A stretch of DNA of 64,000 bases from Deinococcus sp045062605. Lineage in GTDB: Bacteria; Deinococcota; Deinococci; Deinococcales; Deinococcaceae. The DNA lies in NCBI RefSeq assembly GCF_045062605.1, contig NZ_JBJGDW010000011.1, positions 20,586 through 84,585 of the forward strand, given 5' to 3'. The notes under the pieces were generated by a model. The model saw nothing but the letters and a program-made list of their open reading frames with translations, was not told where the DNA came from and made no database searches. Position 1 is the stretch's first letter. Every line of letters begins with the position of its first letter. Below are positions 11,584 to 23,340 of this stretch, one piece after another. A program made the position numbers and the translations under genes.

Positions 11584-12258
11584 ATGTCTCAGCCACCAGT
11601 CACCCCACCGCACCAGATCATCGAGACGCCCGATGGTTCGCGCACGGCCCACAACCTGCGCTTCGGCGAGGCATACGGCTCCCGGCACGGCGCACACACG
11701 CAGGCGCGGCATGTCTTTGTAGAAGGCACTGGCACCAACGTTCACCCGGCCCCCCGCGTGCTGGAAATCGGCTTCGGTCTGGGCGTCAACTTCCGCGCCA
11801 CGCTGGCCGACGCGGCGGCGCGCGGCGTGAGGCTGGAGTACGTGGCTTACGAATTTGACCCGGCCTCCGCCGATTTGCTGCGCGCGGTTTCAGAGCATGA
11901 GGCGGGCGCGGAGCATCCAGCCTGGCAACAGGCCCTGGACCGCTGGCCACACACTCCATTTGAAATCGGAACCGAGAACGTGCGTCTGACCGTTCATTAC
12001 GCAGATGTCCTGGTCGCCGATCTGCCACAGGACTGGGCCACCGCGCTGTATCTGGACGGCTTCTCACCCACGCGCAATCCGGAGGTCTGGACGCCGGACT
12101 TCATCTCGCGGCTGGCTGAAACCCTCGCGCCGGGCGGCGTGCTGGCCACCTACAGCGCCGCCGGGCATGTGCGCCGCGCCCTGACCGCAGCAGGGCTGAG
12201 CGTGGAGCGCAGACCCGGAGCGCCGGGCAAGCGGGAATGCCTGCGGGCCGTGCGGTGA
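11584..12258 (+). CDS. mnmD: tRNA (5-methylaminomethyl-2-thiouridine) methyltransferase, MnmC1/MnmD type
   Basis: 224 residues. The SAM-binding motif VLEIGFGLGVNF lies near residue 60. The MnmC signature YLDGFSPTRNPEVW is followed by GGVLATYSAAGHVRRAL and GAPGKRECLRAV. It methylates nm5(s2)U to mnm5(s2)U at the wobble position of certain tRNAs. In E. coli this domain is fused to an FAD oxidoreductase; here the oxidoreductase is the next gene, overlapping by GTGA. The ATG start (MSQPPVTPPHQI) is preceded by a TACTAT -10-like box 11 bases upstream. The function is well supported by motif and context. Confidence 0.88.
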   Translation: MSQPPVTPPHQIIETPDGSRTAHNLRFGEAYGSRHGAHTQARHVFVEGTGTNVHPAPRVLEIGFGLGVNFRATLADAAARGVRLEYVAYEFDPASADLLRAVSEHEAGAEHPAWQQALDRWPHTPFEIGTENVRLTVHYADVLVADLPQDWATALYLDGFSPTRNPEVWTPDFISRLAETLAPGGVLATYSAAGHVRRALTAAGLSVERRPGAPGKRECLRAVR

Positions 12259-13256
12259 CCCGGATTCTGGTGATCGGCGGCGGCATCGCTGGAGCGTCTG
12301 TCGCCTATTTCCTCTCAAAATTGGGCGCACAGGTCATGGTCATTGATGCAGGGATCCATGCGGCCAGTTCGGTGCCGTCTGCCCTGATCAACCCGGTGCG
12401 CGGGCAGTCGGGCGGCGTGGACGCGCGGGCGCTGGAGGGAATGCGGCTGACCTGGGAACTGCTCCGCGAGTTGGAGGCGGCAGGTTTTCGCGTCCCACAC
12501 GGTCAGACTGGCATGTTGCGCCCGATACCCGACAACAAGGCTCGCGCCCGCTTCGAGCGCAACCTCCCGCCCGAATTGCCGCACCGCTGGCTGAGCCGGG
12601 ATGAACTGCCCGTACCCCTGCCCCCCGCTTGGGCACACGCCCTGTGGCTGCCGGAAGGCGGCTGGGTAGACGGCGCGGCCTTCACGCGGGCTTTGCTGGA
12701 GGCTTCGGGCGCAGCGGTGATCCGGGGCCGGGCGGAGCAGGTGGATGGACGATGGTTGATGGTGGATGGAGAGGGCCAGGACTTGACAGCTTCCTTTCCC
12801 ACACCCCACACCCCACACCCCACAACCCAGGTCATCCACTGCGGCGGCTCCATCGGCTCAGGCTGGGCGGGTGAGGACCGCACGCAGCGCCGGGGCACGC
12901 TGCTCACGCTGGACCGGGCGGCGGCAGACGTGCCCCTGAGTTTCGGCGCGTATCTGGCTCCATCCGCGCAGGGTGGCGTGCTGGGCGCGACTTACGAGAC
13001 TCCGGCGCAGGGGTGGCTGGCCCCGACGTTGCCACTGGCTTCGCTGGGCTGGCTGCTGGGCAAGGGCGAGGCGCTGGCGGACCTGAGCGGGGTGAACGTG
13101 ACCGGGCGCTGGACCGGTTCTCGCCTCTCCGGGCTGAAGACTGGGCGGGACGAGAACGGCATGTGGCACCTGTCGGGCCTGAGCAGCAAGGGCTTTTTGC
13201 TGGGTCCACTGCTGGCGCGCGAGCTGGCGCGGCAGATTGTGGAAGCTGAAAAATAG
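12255..13256 (+). CDS. FAD-dependent oxidoreductase, MnmC2-like (cmnm5U demodification)
   Basis: About 333 residues. The GTG start overlaps the mnmD stop and gives VTRILVIGGGIAGASVAYFL, an N-terminal FAD/dinucleotide-binding motif of the DAO/glycine oxidase superfamily. The C-terminal GLKTGRDENGMWHLSGLSSK and GFLLGPLLARELARQI are typical of these oxidases. In MnmC the equivalent domain removes the carboxymethyl group of cmnm5U so the methyltransferase can act. Residues around 165-195 are a low-complexity insertion encoded by GATGG-rich and ACACCCC-type repeats, probably a surface loop. The pairing with mnmD makes the tRNA role likely, but a generic amino-acid oxidase is possible. Confidence 0.75.
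   Translation: MTRILVIGGGIAGASVAYFLSKLGAQVMVIDAGIHAASSVPSALINPVRGQSGGVDARALEGMRLTWELLRELEAAGFRVPHGQTGMLRPIPDNKARARFERNLPPELPHRWLSRDELPVPLPPAWAHALWLPEGGWVDGAAFTRALLEASGAAVIRGRAEQVDGRWLMVDGEGQDLTASFPTPHTPHPTTQVIHCGGSIGSGWAGEDRTQRRGTLLTLDRAAADVPLSFGAYLAPSAQGGVLGATYETPAQGWLAPTLPLASLGWLLGKGEALADLSGVNVTGRWTGSRLSGLKTGRDENGMWHLSGLSSKGFLLGPLLARELARQIVEAEK
12801..12828 (+). repeat. 7-bp tandem repeat (ACACCCC x4) inside the mnmC2-like gene
   Basis: Three exact ACACCCC units and one ACAACCC lie in the coding sequence. Because 7 is not a multiple of 3, gain or loss of one unit would shift the frame. The GATGG-rich stretch at about 12741-12770 just before it makes the whole block low-complexity. A related run in the opposite orientation occurs at about 62985-63000 after corA. 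Confidence 0.8.
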
Positions 13257-13340
13257 GGGCCGCAATGAGTGACTTCCTGTTTTCGTCACACACCCGGTAA
13301 CGCCTGCGAACCCCGCTGCTTCTGAACTAGACTGTACATT

Positions 13341-14339
13341 ATGGCGAAATACCGCATCTGTTCTATTGAAGGCGACGGCATCGGGCACGAAGTCATCCCC
13401 GCCACCCGCCGCCTGCTGGACGCCGCCGGCTTCAGCGCCGAGTACGTAGACGCCGAGGCCGGGTACGAGTACTACCTGGACCACGGCACCAGCGTTCCGC
13501 AGGCCACCTACGACGCGGTGGAAAACACCGACGCCACGCTGTTTGGTGCGGCCACCAGCCCCACGGGCGAGAAACCCCCCGGCTTCTCCGGCGCGATCCG
13601 GCATCTGCGCCAGAAGTACGGGCTGTACGCCAACGTGCGCCCCACCAAGACCCGCCCGGTGCCCGGCGCGTACGAGAACGTCGATCTGGTGATCGTGCGC
13701 GAGAACACCCAGGGCCTGTACGTGGAGCAGGAGCGGCGTTACGGCGACGTGGCGATTGCCGATACAGTGATCACCGGCGAAGCCAGCCTGCGGATCGGCG
13801 AGTACGCCGCTGATCTGGCCATGAAGCGGGGCAAGAGATTGACCGTGGTGCATAAAGCCAACGTGCTGCCCGTCACACAGGGCCTCTTTCTGAACACGAT
13901 TCTGGACCACACCAGAACCGTGGAGAACCTGAGCGTCAACACCATGATCGTGGACAACGCCGCCATGCAACTGGTCCGCAACCCGCGCCAGTTCGACGTG
14001 ATGGTCATGACCAACATGTTCGGCGACATTCTCAGCGATCTGGCCGCCGGGCTGGTGGGTGGGCTGGGCATCGCCGCCAGCGGCAACGTGGGCGACAAGT
14101 TCGGCATCTTCGAGTCGGTCCACGGCAGCGCCCCGGACATCGCCGGGCAGGGCGTTAGCAACCCCACCGCCACCATGCTGGCCGCCGTGCTGATGCTGGA
14201 CCAGTTGGGTGATCATGAAACGGCAAGGCGCATCGACAACGCCGTGAACAAGGTGCTGACCGAAGGCCCACGCACCCGCGATCTGGGCGGCACAGCGGGT
14301 ACAAAAGAGTTTACAGACGCGGTGATCGCGGCGTTGTAA
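13341..14339 (+). CDS. Homoisocitrate dehydrogenase (AAA lysine pathway)
   Basis: 332 residues, beta-decarboxylating dehydrogenase family. The start CSIEGDGIGHEVIPATRRLL and the segments LFGAATSPTGEKPPGFSGAI, YANVRPTKTRPVPG, IVRENTQGLYVEQERRYGDV, HKANVLPVTQGLF and HGSAPDIAGQG follow the Thermus homoisocitrate dehydrogenase closely. Oxidises homoisocitrate to 2-oxoadipate in alpha-aminoadipate lysine synthesis. The YVEQERRYGDV loop is the substrate-specificity region distinguishing it from LeuB and Icd. A -10 box TAGACT (13328-13333) lies 7 bases before the ATG, indicating a leaderless mRNA. A hairpin with a short T-run follows the stop. Confidence 0.92.
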   Translation: MAKYRICSIEGDGIGHEVIPATRRLLDAAGFSAEYVDAEAGYEYYLDHGTSVPQATYDAVENTDATLFGAATSPTGEKPPGFSGAIRHLRQKYGLYANVRPTKTRPVPGAYENVDLVIVRENTQGLYVEQERRYGDVAIADTVITGEASLRIGEYAADLAMKRGKRLTVVHKANVLPVTQGLFLNTILDHTRTVENLSVNTMIVDNAAMQLVRNPRQFDVMVMTNMFGDILSDLAAGLVGGLGIAASGNVGDKFGIFESVHGSAPDIAGQGVSNPTATMLAAVLMLDQLGDHETARRIDNAVNKVLTEGPRTRDLGGTAGTKEFTDAVIAAL

Positions 14340-14356
14340 ACCGTTCGGCAGCAATG

Positions 14357-14388
14357 AAAGGCCATGGGCCAGGTGCCTCTGGCCTTTT
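14357..14388 (+). terminator. Hairpin terminator after homoisocitrate dehydrogenase
   Basis: AAAGGCCA (14357-14364) pairs with TGGCCTTT (14380-14387), ending in TTTT. It lies 18 bases after the stop at 14339. The T-run is short, and the symmetric A-run could allow function on both strands. Confidence 0.65.
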
Positions 14389-14938
14389 GATATGCATCCC
14401 GGACCTGCCACCCTGGAGTCTGAACCCTGCGAACGGAGCGGCGGCGGGTCTGGCCTCGGCTCTTCCGCTGGTGGAGGCCCAGGCGGGCTGATACTGCACG
14501 GCGAGGCTGACAGTGGCAGCGCCACAGGAACGTACCAGAAGCCAATTGTCAATAATTCGGACAGGTACGACGAATTGAGTGGGTAGCCCAAAAAATGGGT
14601 CTCCGATAGGGTGAAGTTCTCAACTCATATAGATTCCGATTGAATCGCTTGCAACAACGATGAACATCCGAGCGGAAGAAAGAGCGTCCGCATGGGCGTC
14701 TGTTCATGACGAATGCGAGAACGAGAACGACGGGTTCCGGACGAGACGTCATGTCTTTTCGGTTAACGTCATTCAGACTCAGCCACGCCGTGAAAAAGCG
14801 GATCGGCTCCAGCAGTATCTGGGGCAGCTTCAAGGGTTTGTGGATCAGCAGCAAAACCGACTGAAGCAGTACCTGAAAGTGTGAGTGGCGAACGGTTAGT
14901 ATGCCAGGATGATGCTCGTCAACGCTATATAAAACGAA
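14389..14938. other. Gene-poor stretch, probable decayed insertion-sequence DNA
   Basis: No ORF here has convincing protein character. From about 14560 the base composition becomes AT-richer and merges into the transposase remnant downstream. A short frame around 14810-14880 (LQQYLGQLQGFVDQQQNRLK) could be the remains of a transposase N-terminus, but this is uncertain. Confidence 0.4.
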
Positions 14939-15540
14939 GGCTACGCTTTCGCCACCAAGCTACAAAGCAACGCTAACTTGCTCTACCCCTATGGGAGCGC
15001 ACATCCCCAAACGACGCGGAGCCAGACAGAAATGGGCAGGCAAGGTAGATGTTGTGAACTTTACAGGCTGGACCGCTGTGCCTGCTGATTGCCACGAGCG
15101 GGTGTGGACACGCGTGGTCTGGGAACCGCATTTTGGACGCTATCAACGTGGTGGTGATCAAGCGATTGGATCGCTATGAACACGTTCTTGCGAATGTGAT
15201 TTTGTTCAGCACCCATACCACGATGCCCGCCGAACAGTTTCGGGCGCTGCACAGCGCCCGTTTCCAGTTAGAGTTCGACTTCCGCGATGCCAAACAACAT
15301 GCCAAATTGACCACCTGTCAGCTCCAGTCCACAATGGCACTGGAAAACCACTGGAATGCCTTATTCTTCGCGCTGAACCTGGGACGGGCAGAGGTCATCC
15401 TGGAGATCAATGGCCTTCAGTATCGCCTCGTCACTTCACTGATGTTTTTCTGTGGAGACATCAAACGACGGGCCTACAACCGACTCCTGACGTGGCAAAT
15501 TTTGAGCAATCTGGGCCTTCAGTCCCAATTAGCTGAGTAG
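14939..15540 (+). pseudogene. Degraded IS4-family-type transposase remnant
   Basis: Three frames must be joined to read the protein: 14939 onward (GYAFATKLQSNANLLYPY), then about 14991-15125 (PKRRGARQKWAGKVDVVNF), then 15133-15540. The last part contains RFQLEFDFRDAK, the R-x3-E-x6-K signature around the catalytic Glu of IS4-type DDE transposases, followed by QHAKLTTCQLQSTMALENHW. The N-terminal part, including the first catalytic Asp, is missing or unreadable. At least two frameshifts mean it cannot transpose itself. No convincing terminal inverted repeats or target duplication were seen. Confidence 0.75.
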
Positions 15541-15716
15541 GAAAACATCCGTCTAGCCCGCTGGATTTTGAAATTAAGGCAGCCTGAATCCGGCTAAGAG
15601 TGTCCAGACCACTGTTCAGAGGCGTTGGACAGGACTGCCGCAAAGTTGCCGCAGCCTTCCCCTCAAGCCTCCATCCCGCTACCCTGAGACACGCTCAATT
15701 TCGGAGGTAAATGCAC

Positions 15717-17075
15717 ATGACCCCACCACCAACCCCCACACCCGACCGGGCCGAAATTCTTTCTCGCCTGCGAGACGGGCAGATCAAGTTTCTGCGCCTG
15801 CAATTCACCGACATCCTGGGCACCACCAAGAACGTGGAAGTGCCGCCCTCGCAATTTGAAAAGGCCCTGAGTGGCGACGTGACCTTCGACGGCAGCGCAG
15901 TGGAGGGCTTCACGCGAGTCGAGGAATCCGACATGTTGCTGCGCCCGGACCTGGGCACCTTCCTGATCTACCCACCGTTTTCGCGTGAGGAAGGCGAGCG
16001 CGGCGCGGTGGCACGGCTGATCTGCGACGTGACCCTCCCAAACGGCGTGCCCTTCGAGGGCGATCCCCGACTGGTTCTCAAGCGCCAGATCGAACGGGCA
16101 CAGGCCAGAGGCTATGAGATGTTCGTCGGCACCGAGCCAGAGTTTTTTCTGTTCGAGCGCACCCCCGCTGGCCTGGGCAGCACCGTCACACACGATAGGG
16201 CTGGATATTTTGACCTCGCGCCCATCGACAAGGGCGAACGCATCCGGCGCGAAATCGCCAACAAACTCGTCGAGATGGGATTCGAGATCGAGGCCGCGCA
16301 CCACGAAGTCGCCCCTGGCCAGCACGAGATCGACTTCCGCTACGCCCCGGCGCTGGAGACGGCGGACCGCATCGCCACCTTCAAATTCGTGGTCAAGCGG
16401 GTGGCGCTGGAATACGGCCTGCTGGCCAGCTTTCTGCCCAAGCCACTGGCGGGCGTCAGCGGCAGCGGGATGCACTGCCACCTGAGCCTGTTCAAGGGCG
16501 GCCAGAATGCCTTTGCAGACGAGAAGGGCGAGTACGGCCTCTCGAAAATTGCCGAGGGCTTTATTGCCGGGCTGCTGGACCACGCCGAGGGCATGACCGC
16601 CATTACCAATCCGCTGGTCAACAGCTACAAGCGGCTGGTGCCGGGCTTCGAGGCCCCGGTGAACATCGCCTGGAGTACCAGCAACCGCAGCGCCCTGGTC
16701 CGCATTCCGGCCAAGCGTGGCAATTCCACCCGCGCCGAGCTGCGCATGCCGGACCCCAGTTGCAACCCGTATCTGGCACTGGCCGTCATGCTGGCGGCTG
16801 GCCTGGACGGCGTCGAGCGGGGATTAGAGCCACCGCCCGCGATTGCCCGAAACATCTTTAAAATGACGGTGCGCGAAAAACGCCACCACCGCGTCAAGGA
16901 GCTGCCCTCCGATCTGCGCGAGGCCGTCGATGAGCTGGGCAAGGACGAGGTGCTGAAACAGGCACTGGGGGACCATGTCCTGGATCATTTCGTGGCCGCC
17001 AAAAGGGCGGAGTGGCGCGAATACAGCACTGCCGTGCATGCCTGGGAACTGGAACGCTATCTGGACTTGGTGTAG
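15717..17075 (+). CDS. glnA: Type I glutamine synthetase
   Basis: About 452 residues. Family blocks are clear: beta-grasp DGQIKFLRLQFTDILGTTKN, the SAVEGF motif, FVGTEPEFFLFER and HHEVAPGQHEIDFRYAP for metal/ATP binding, GVSGSGMHCHLSLF, and NPLVNSYKRLVPGFEAP with AWSTSNRSALVRIP for glutamate binding. Forms glutamine from glutamate, ammonia and ATP. The size and lack of the adenylylation insert suggest a GSI-alpha-like enzyme. GGAGG (15703-15707) is 9 bases from the ATG at 15717 but only 3 from the ATG at 15711, so 15717 is preferred. A possible -10 TACCCT lies about 30 bases upstream. Confidence 0.96.
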   Translation: MTPPPTPTPDRAEILSRLRDGQIKFLRLQFTDILGTTKNVEVPPSQFEKALSGDVTFDGSAVEGFTRVEESDMLLRPDLGTFLIYPPFSREEGERGAVARLICDVTLPNGVPFEGDPRLVLKRQIERAQARGYEMFVGTEPEFFLFERTPAGLGSTVTHDRAGYFDLAPIDKGERIRREIANKLVEMGFEIEAAHHEVAPGQHEIDFRYAPALETADRIATFKFVVKRVALEYGLLASFLPKPLAGVSGSGMHCHLSLFKGGQNAFADEKGEYGLSKIAEGFIAGLLDHAEGMTAITNPLVNSYKRLVPGFEAPVNIAWSTSNRSALVRIPAKRGNSTRAELRMPDPSCNPYLALAVMLAAGLDGVERGLEPPPAIARNIFKMTVREKRHHRVKELPSDLREAVDELGKDEVLKQALGDHVLDHFVAAKRAEWREYSTAVHAWELERYLDLV

Positions 17076-17432
17076 GGAGCGGTGGGTGCCCTCCCCTGCC
17101 ACGGCATGCGGCATTTTCCGCACTTCTTGGGTTTTTAACCGGGCCAGCCGCCGTATAGCGATAGAAGGGTTGCATGGAGGCAGATCACCTCAGAATTGAA
17201 ACGTAGCAGGCGCATGGCCGTCATTAAAGCTATCTGGCAGGCGCTCCTCCCCATTCGTCAGCCCAATCGCCACCCCATTGAACCCCCAACTTGATTAAGA
17301 CGGTGGGGTGAAGAACCGCACAGGGATATCCAAACACACGTTTATTGCTCAGATCGGACCATAGAGCGCAATTATTCTCCCGTTTGCACGCCAGTTCCAC
17401 CCCGACGTTCCAAAGGTCAGATGAGGGACGCA
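17076..17432. other. Intergenic region between glnA and the livK promoter
   Basis: About 350 bases, AT-richer than flanking genes. No convincing gene was found; a 70-codon minus-strand frame at 17230-17442 has no recognisable features or ribosome-binding site. No clear glnA terminator was identified. Confidence 0.4.
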
Positions 17433-17461
17433 TTGACTTCACCTTAATTCGTCTCTAGAAT
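17433..17461 (+). promoter_or_regulatory. Sigma70-type promoter for livK
   Basis: -35 TTGACT (17433-17438), a 17-base spacer and -10 TAGAAT (17456-17461) make the best canonical promoter in the window. It lies about 68 bases before the livK ATG and is followed by GGAGG (17520-17524). Confidence 0.85.
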
Positions 17462-17528
17462 CCTGCTATCGCAACCACAGCGCATCCAGGCCCCAGGGTC
17501 CGGCGGCGCATCAATACCCGGAGGAATT

Positions 17529-18686
<1,158 letters not shown>

Positions 18687-18707
18687 TCCCCAGCACTTTT
18701 TGACCGT

Positions 18708-18741
18708 GGGGCCGGGCTACGTGCCTGGCCCCCTTCTTTTT
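18708..18741 (+). terminator. Intrinsic terminator between livK and livHMGF
   Basis: GGGGCCGGGC pairs with GCCTGGCCCC (one G-U pair) around the loop TACGT, followed by CTTCTTTTT. It starts about 22 bases after the livK stop. Partial read-through would give livK mRNA in excess over the permease genes. Confidence 0.85.
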
Positions 18742-18790
18742 GTAGACACTGCTTGTTATAGCCACTGCTTGCTTTTGTAAATACTGCTTG
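18741..18790. repeat. Three ACTGCTTG direct repeats
   Basis: ACTGCTTG occurs at 18748, 18764 and 18783; the outer two share a longer TGTARAYACTGCTTGT context. They lie just after the livK terminator in the spacer before livH. CTGCTTGT repeats recur upstream of corA (61743-61772). Confidence 0.65.
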
Positions 18791-18955
18791 TCAACGCCAG
18801 CTTTTTGAGACATCGGGGACCGAGAGGGAGGTTCTGGAAGTGATTCCACATTCAACCCGCGCCCCACCCAAGAGTAGAATGCAGCCGATTTCACCATCAT
18901 TCTGGTTTTTGCGTCCCATCACATCCCCTTCATTCACCAAGAGGAGCTGATTTCA

Positions 18956-19965
<1,010 letters not shown>

Positions 19966-19969
<4 letters not shown>

Positions 19970-21599
19970 CGGTTGCCAGTTCCGCGAAACCCGCTGTCCG
20001 CCGTCCCCTGGTCAAACCGGACCGGACAGTCTGGCTGGTGCTGTTCTTCATCGTCACCTCCATCCTGCTACTGATCGCGCACGAACCCGACATCATGAAA
20101 AACCTGGGGCCGCTGGGCGACGTCCTTCGGAACAAGGTGGTGGAGGCGCTGGTTGTCTCGCTGTTCCTGGCGAACGTGCTGTTCGCCTACCTGTGGAAGG
20201 CCGCCAACTGGGCCAAGCTACTGGTAGGCATCGGTAGCCTGCTGTTCGTGCTGCCGCTGGCCGGACAGGCCGACACCAGCCTGCTGGACCTGAGCATCCA
20301 GATCATGATCTTCGCCGCGCTGGCGCTGGGCCTGAACATTGTGGTGGGGCTGGCGGGGCTGCTCGATCTGGGCTATGTGGCCTTCTTCGCGGTGGGCGCG
20401 TACACCTGGAGTATCTTCGGCAGCCCACGCTTCAGCGAAGTGCTGAAGTATTACGGCGCAAACGCGGGCAGCACCGGCAGCGGCACCCTGGTCATCGGGC
20501 TGGTGCTGACGGCGGTGGCGGCGGGCAGCATGCTGTACATCCGGGGGATGCATGGGCGCGTGGCCCCCACCCGCCTGAGCAACCTGAGCTTTCTGCTGGC
20601 GGGCTTCGGCCTGCTCTCGGGCATCATCCTGATCGGACGCTCAATCTTGGTGCTGGCCTCTGGGTCGGCAGAGGCGCTGGCCAACGGCATCAACCCCGGC
20701 TTCTTCTGGCTATTCCTGGCGCTGAGCGTCATGACCGCCGCCCTGGTGGGCGTGCTGATCGGGTTGCCGGTGCTGAAGCTGAAAGGCGATTACCTGGCGA
20801 TCATCACGCTGGGTCTGGGCGAAGTGATCCGGGTGCTGGCCAACAACCTGGGCCTGTACACCGCAGGTTCGCAGGGCATCACCCCCATCGCCTCGGCGTC
20901 GGTGCCGTGGTTCAACGCTCTGGCGGGGGCGCTGGGATTCCGGCCAGAACAGTACTACCTGCTGTTCCTGTACGTGCTGGTGCTGATCGTGATCGGCGTG
21001 ATTCTGCTGGTCAATGTGCGTCTCGACAACAGCCGCATCGGGCGCGCGTGGATCGCCATCCGTGATGACGAGATCGCGGCGCAGGCGATGGGCGTGCCCC
21101 TGATGCAGACCAAGCTGATCGCCTTTGCCACCGGGGCCAGCTTTGCCGGGGTGATGGGCATGATCTTCGCGGCCAAGCAGACCTTTATTAGCCCCGAGAG
21201 CTTTAACCTGCTGCAAAGCATCACGGTGCTGAGCATGGTGGTGCTGGGCGGCATGGGATCGTTCAGCGGCGTGATTCTGGGCGCGGCAGTGGTCACCCTG
21301 CTGAACCTGCGAATCTTGCCGGGTCTGGGCGAGGCCAGCGCCAACGTGTCCTGGATTCCGCAGGAGGTCAACCCGGCCAACTTCAACCGCTTCATCTTCG
21401 GCTCGATTCTGGTGGCGATGATGCTGCTGCGCCCCGAGGGGTTGCTGCCCAACGCACGCCGCACGCGTGAGCTGCACCACGAGGACGATCAGGAAGACGA
21501 GAGTGCCGACGGCAACGCCAGTGGTCTGAAAGCAGGCGGGGACGTGTACAGCGCAGGACTGGCGACCACCAAAGAAGACGACAAGACCGGAGGCGACCG

Positions 21600-21603
<4 letters not shown>
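19966..21603 (+). CDS. livM: Branched-chain amino-acid ABC transporter permease
   Basis: 545 residues, longer than many LivM proteins. It has an extra hydrophobic N-terminal region (LVLFFIVTSILLLIAHEPDI and following) and an acidic, Lys/Asp-rich cytoplasmic tail of about 45 residues after the last helix. The core LGLNIVVGLAGLLDLGYVAF and LKLKGDYLAIITLGLGEVIR motifs identify LivM. Start and stop overlap livH and livG as ATGA, so translation is coupled. Confidence 0.95.
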
Positions 21604-22444
<841 letters not shown>

Positions 22445-22448
<4 letters not shown>

Positions 22449-23227
22449 GCCATCTCAGCACCCACCTGACCACGGCACCCACACCCGCAGCGGCCCCCGA
22501 CACCACGGGAACGCCCATGCTGGCCCTGACCGACATCCACTCGTACTACGACCACATTCACGCTCTCAAGGGGGTTACCCTGAACGCCTACGAGGGCGAG
22601 ATCGTGGCCCTGATCGGCGGCAACGGCGCGGGCAAGACCACCACGCTGCGAACGGTGAGCGGCATGATGAAACCGCGCACCGGCACGCTGAGCTACCTGG
22701 GCGAGGACGTCGCCGGGAAACCCGCTCACCAGACCATGCAGATGGGCATGAGCCATGTGCCGGAAGGCCGCCGGATCTTTGCACAATTGACCGTCCGCGA
22801 GAATCTGGAGGTGGGCGCGTACACCATTACCGATAAAAAGTTGATCGAGGAGCGCGTGCAGGAGGGCTTTGCTTACTTTCCCCGCCTGAAGGAGCGCGAG
22901 AACCAGTTGGGCGGCACCATGTCCGGCGGCGAGCAGCAGATGCTGGCCATCGCCCGCGCACTGATGGTCAACCCGCGCCTGCTGCTGCTGGACGAGCCGA
23001 GCATGGGCCTGTCGCCGCTGTTCGTGGAGGCGATCTTCGACATCATCGTCAAGCTGAACAAGGAACACAACACCACCGTGCTGCTGGTGGAACAGAACGC
23101 CAACATGGCCCTGGCGATTGCCCACCGCGCCTACGTGCTGCAAACCGGTGAGATGAAGCTGAGTGGCAAGGCCAGCGACATCGCCAAGGACGAGAGCGTG
23201 CGTAAGGCGTACCTGGGCGACGAGTAG
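22445..23227 (+). CDS. livF: Branched-chain amino-acid ABC transporter ATP-binding protein
   Basis: 260 residues. Walker A is GGNGAGKTTTLR, LivF-type MQMGMSHVPEGRRIF, signature MSGGEQQMLAIARALM, Walker B LLLLDEPSMGLSP, and H-region LLVEQNANMALAIAHRAYVL. About 25 N-terminal residues rich in Thr/Pro/Ala precede the conserved domain. Last gene of the operon; a strong hairpin terminator follows. Confidence 0.96.
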
Positions 23228-23259
23228 GTCGATGGTTGAAAGTTGATGGTTGATGAAAC

Positions 23260-23292
23260 AAGGCCGGGGCGAACGCTCCGGCCTTTGCTTTT
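23260..23292 (+). terminator. Intrinsic terminator of livHMGF
   Basis: AAGGCCGG (23260-23267) pairs with CCGGCCTT (23278-23285), followed by TGCTTTT. Just upstream (23231-23256) is a low-complexity GATGGTTGA-type repeat resembling the small dispersed repeats of Deinococcus genomes. Confidence 0.85.
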
Positions 23293-23340
23293 GCGTCAAA
23301 TCTCCAAGTCATCCTCAACACCAGCCGTTACTCTGACAAC

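Noticed and set aside
14549..14854. Minus-strand 101-codon frame near the IS relic
   Set aside because: No matching family and the region is degraded; the transposase evidence is on the plus strand.
17230..17442. Minus-strand 70-codon frame upstream of livK
   Set aside because: No ribosome-binding site, recognisable domain or operon context, and it covers the livK promoter.
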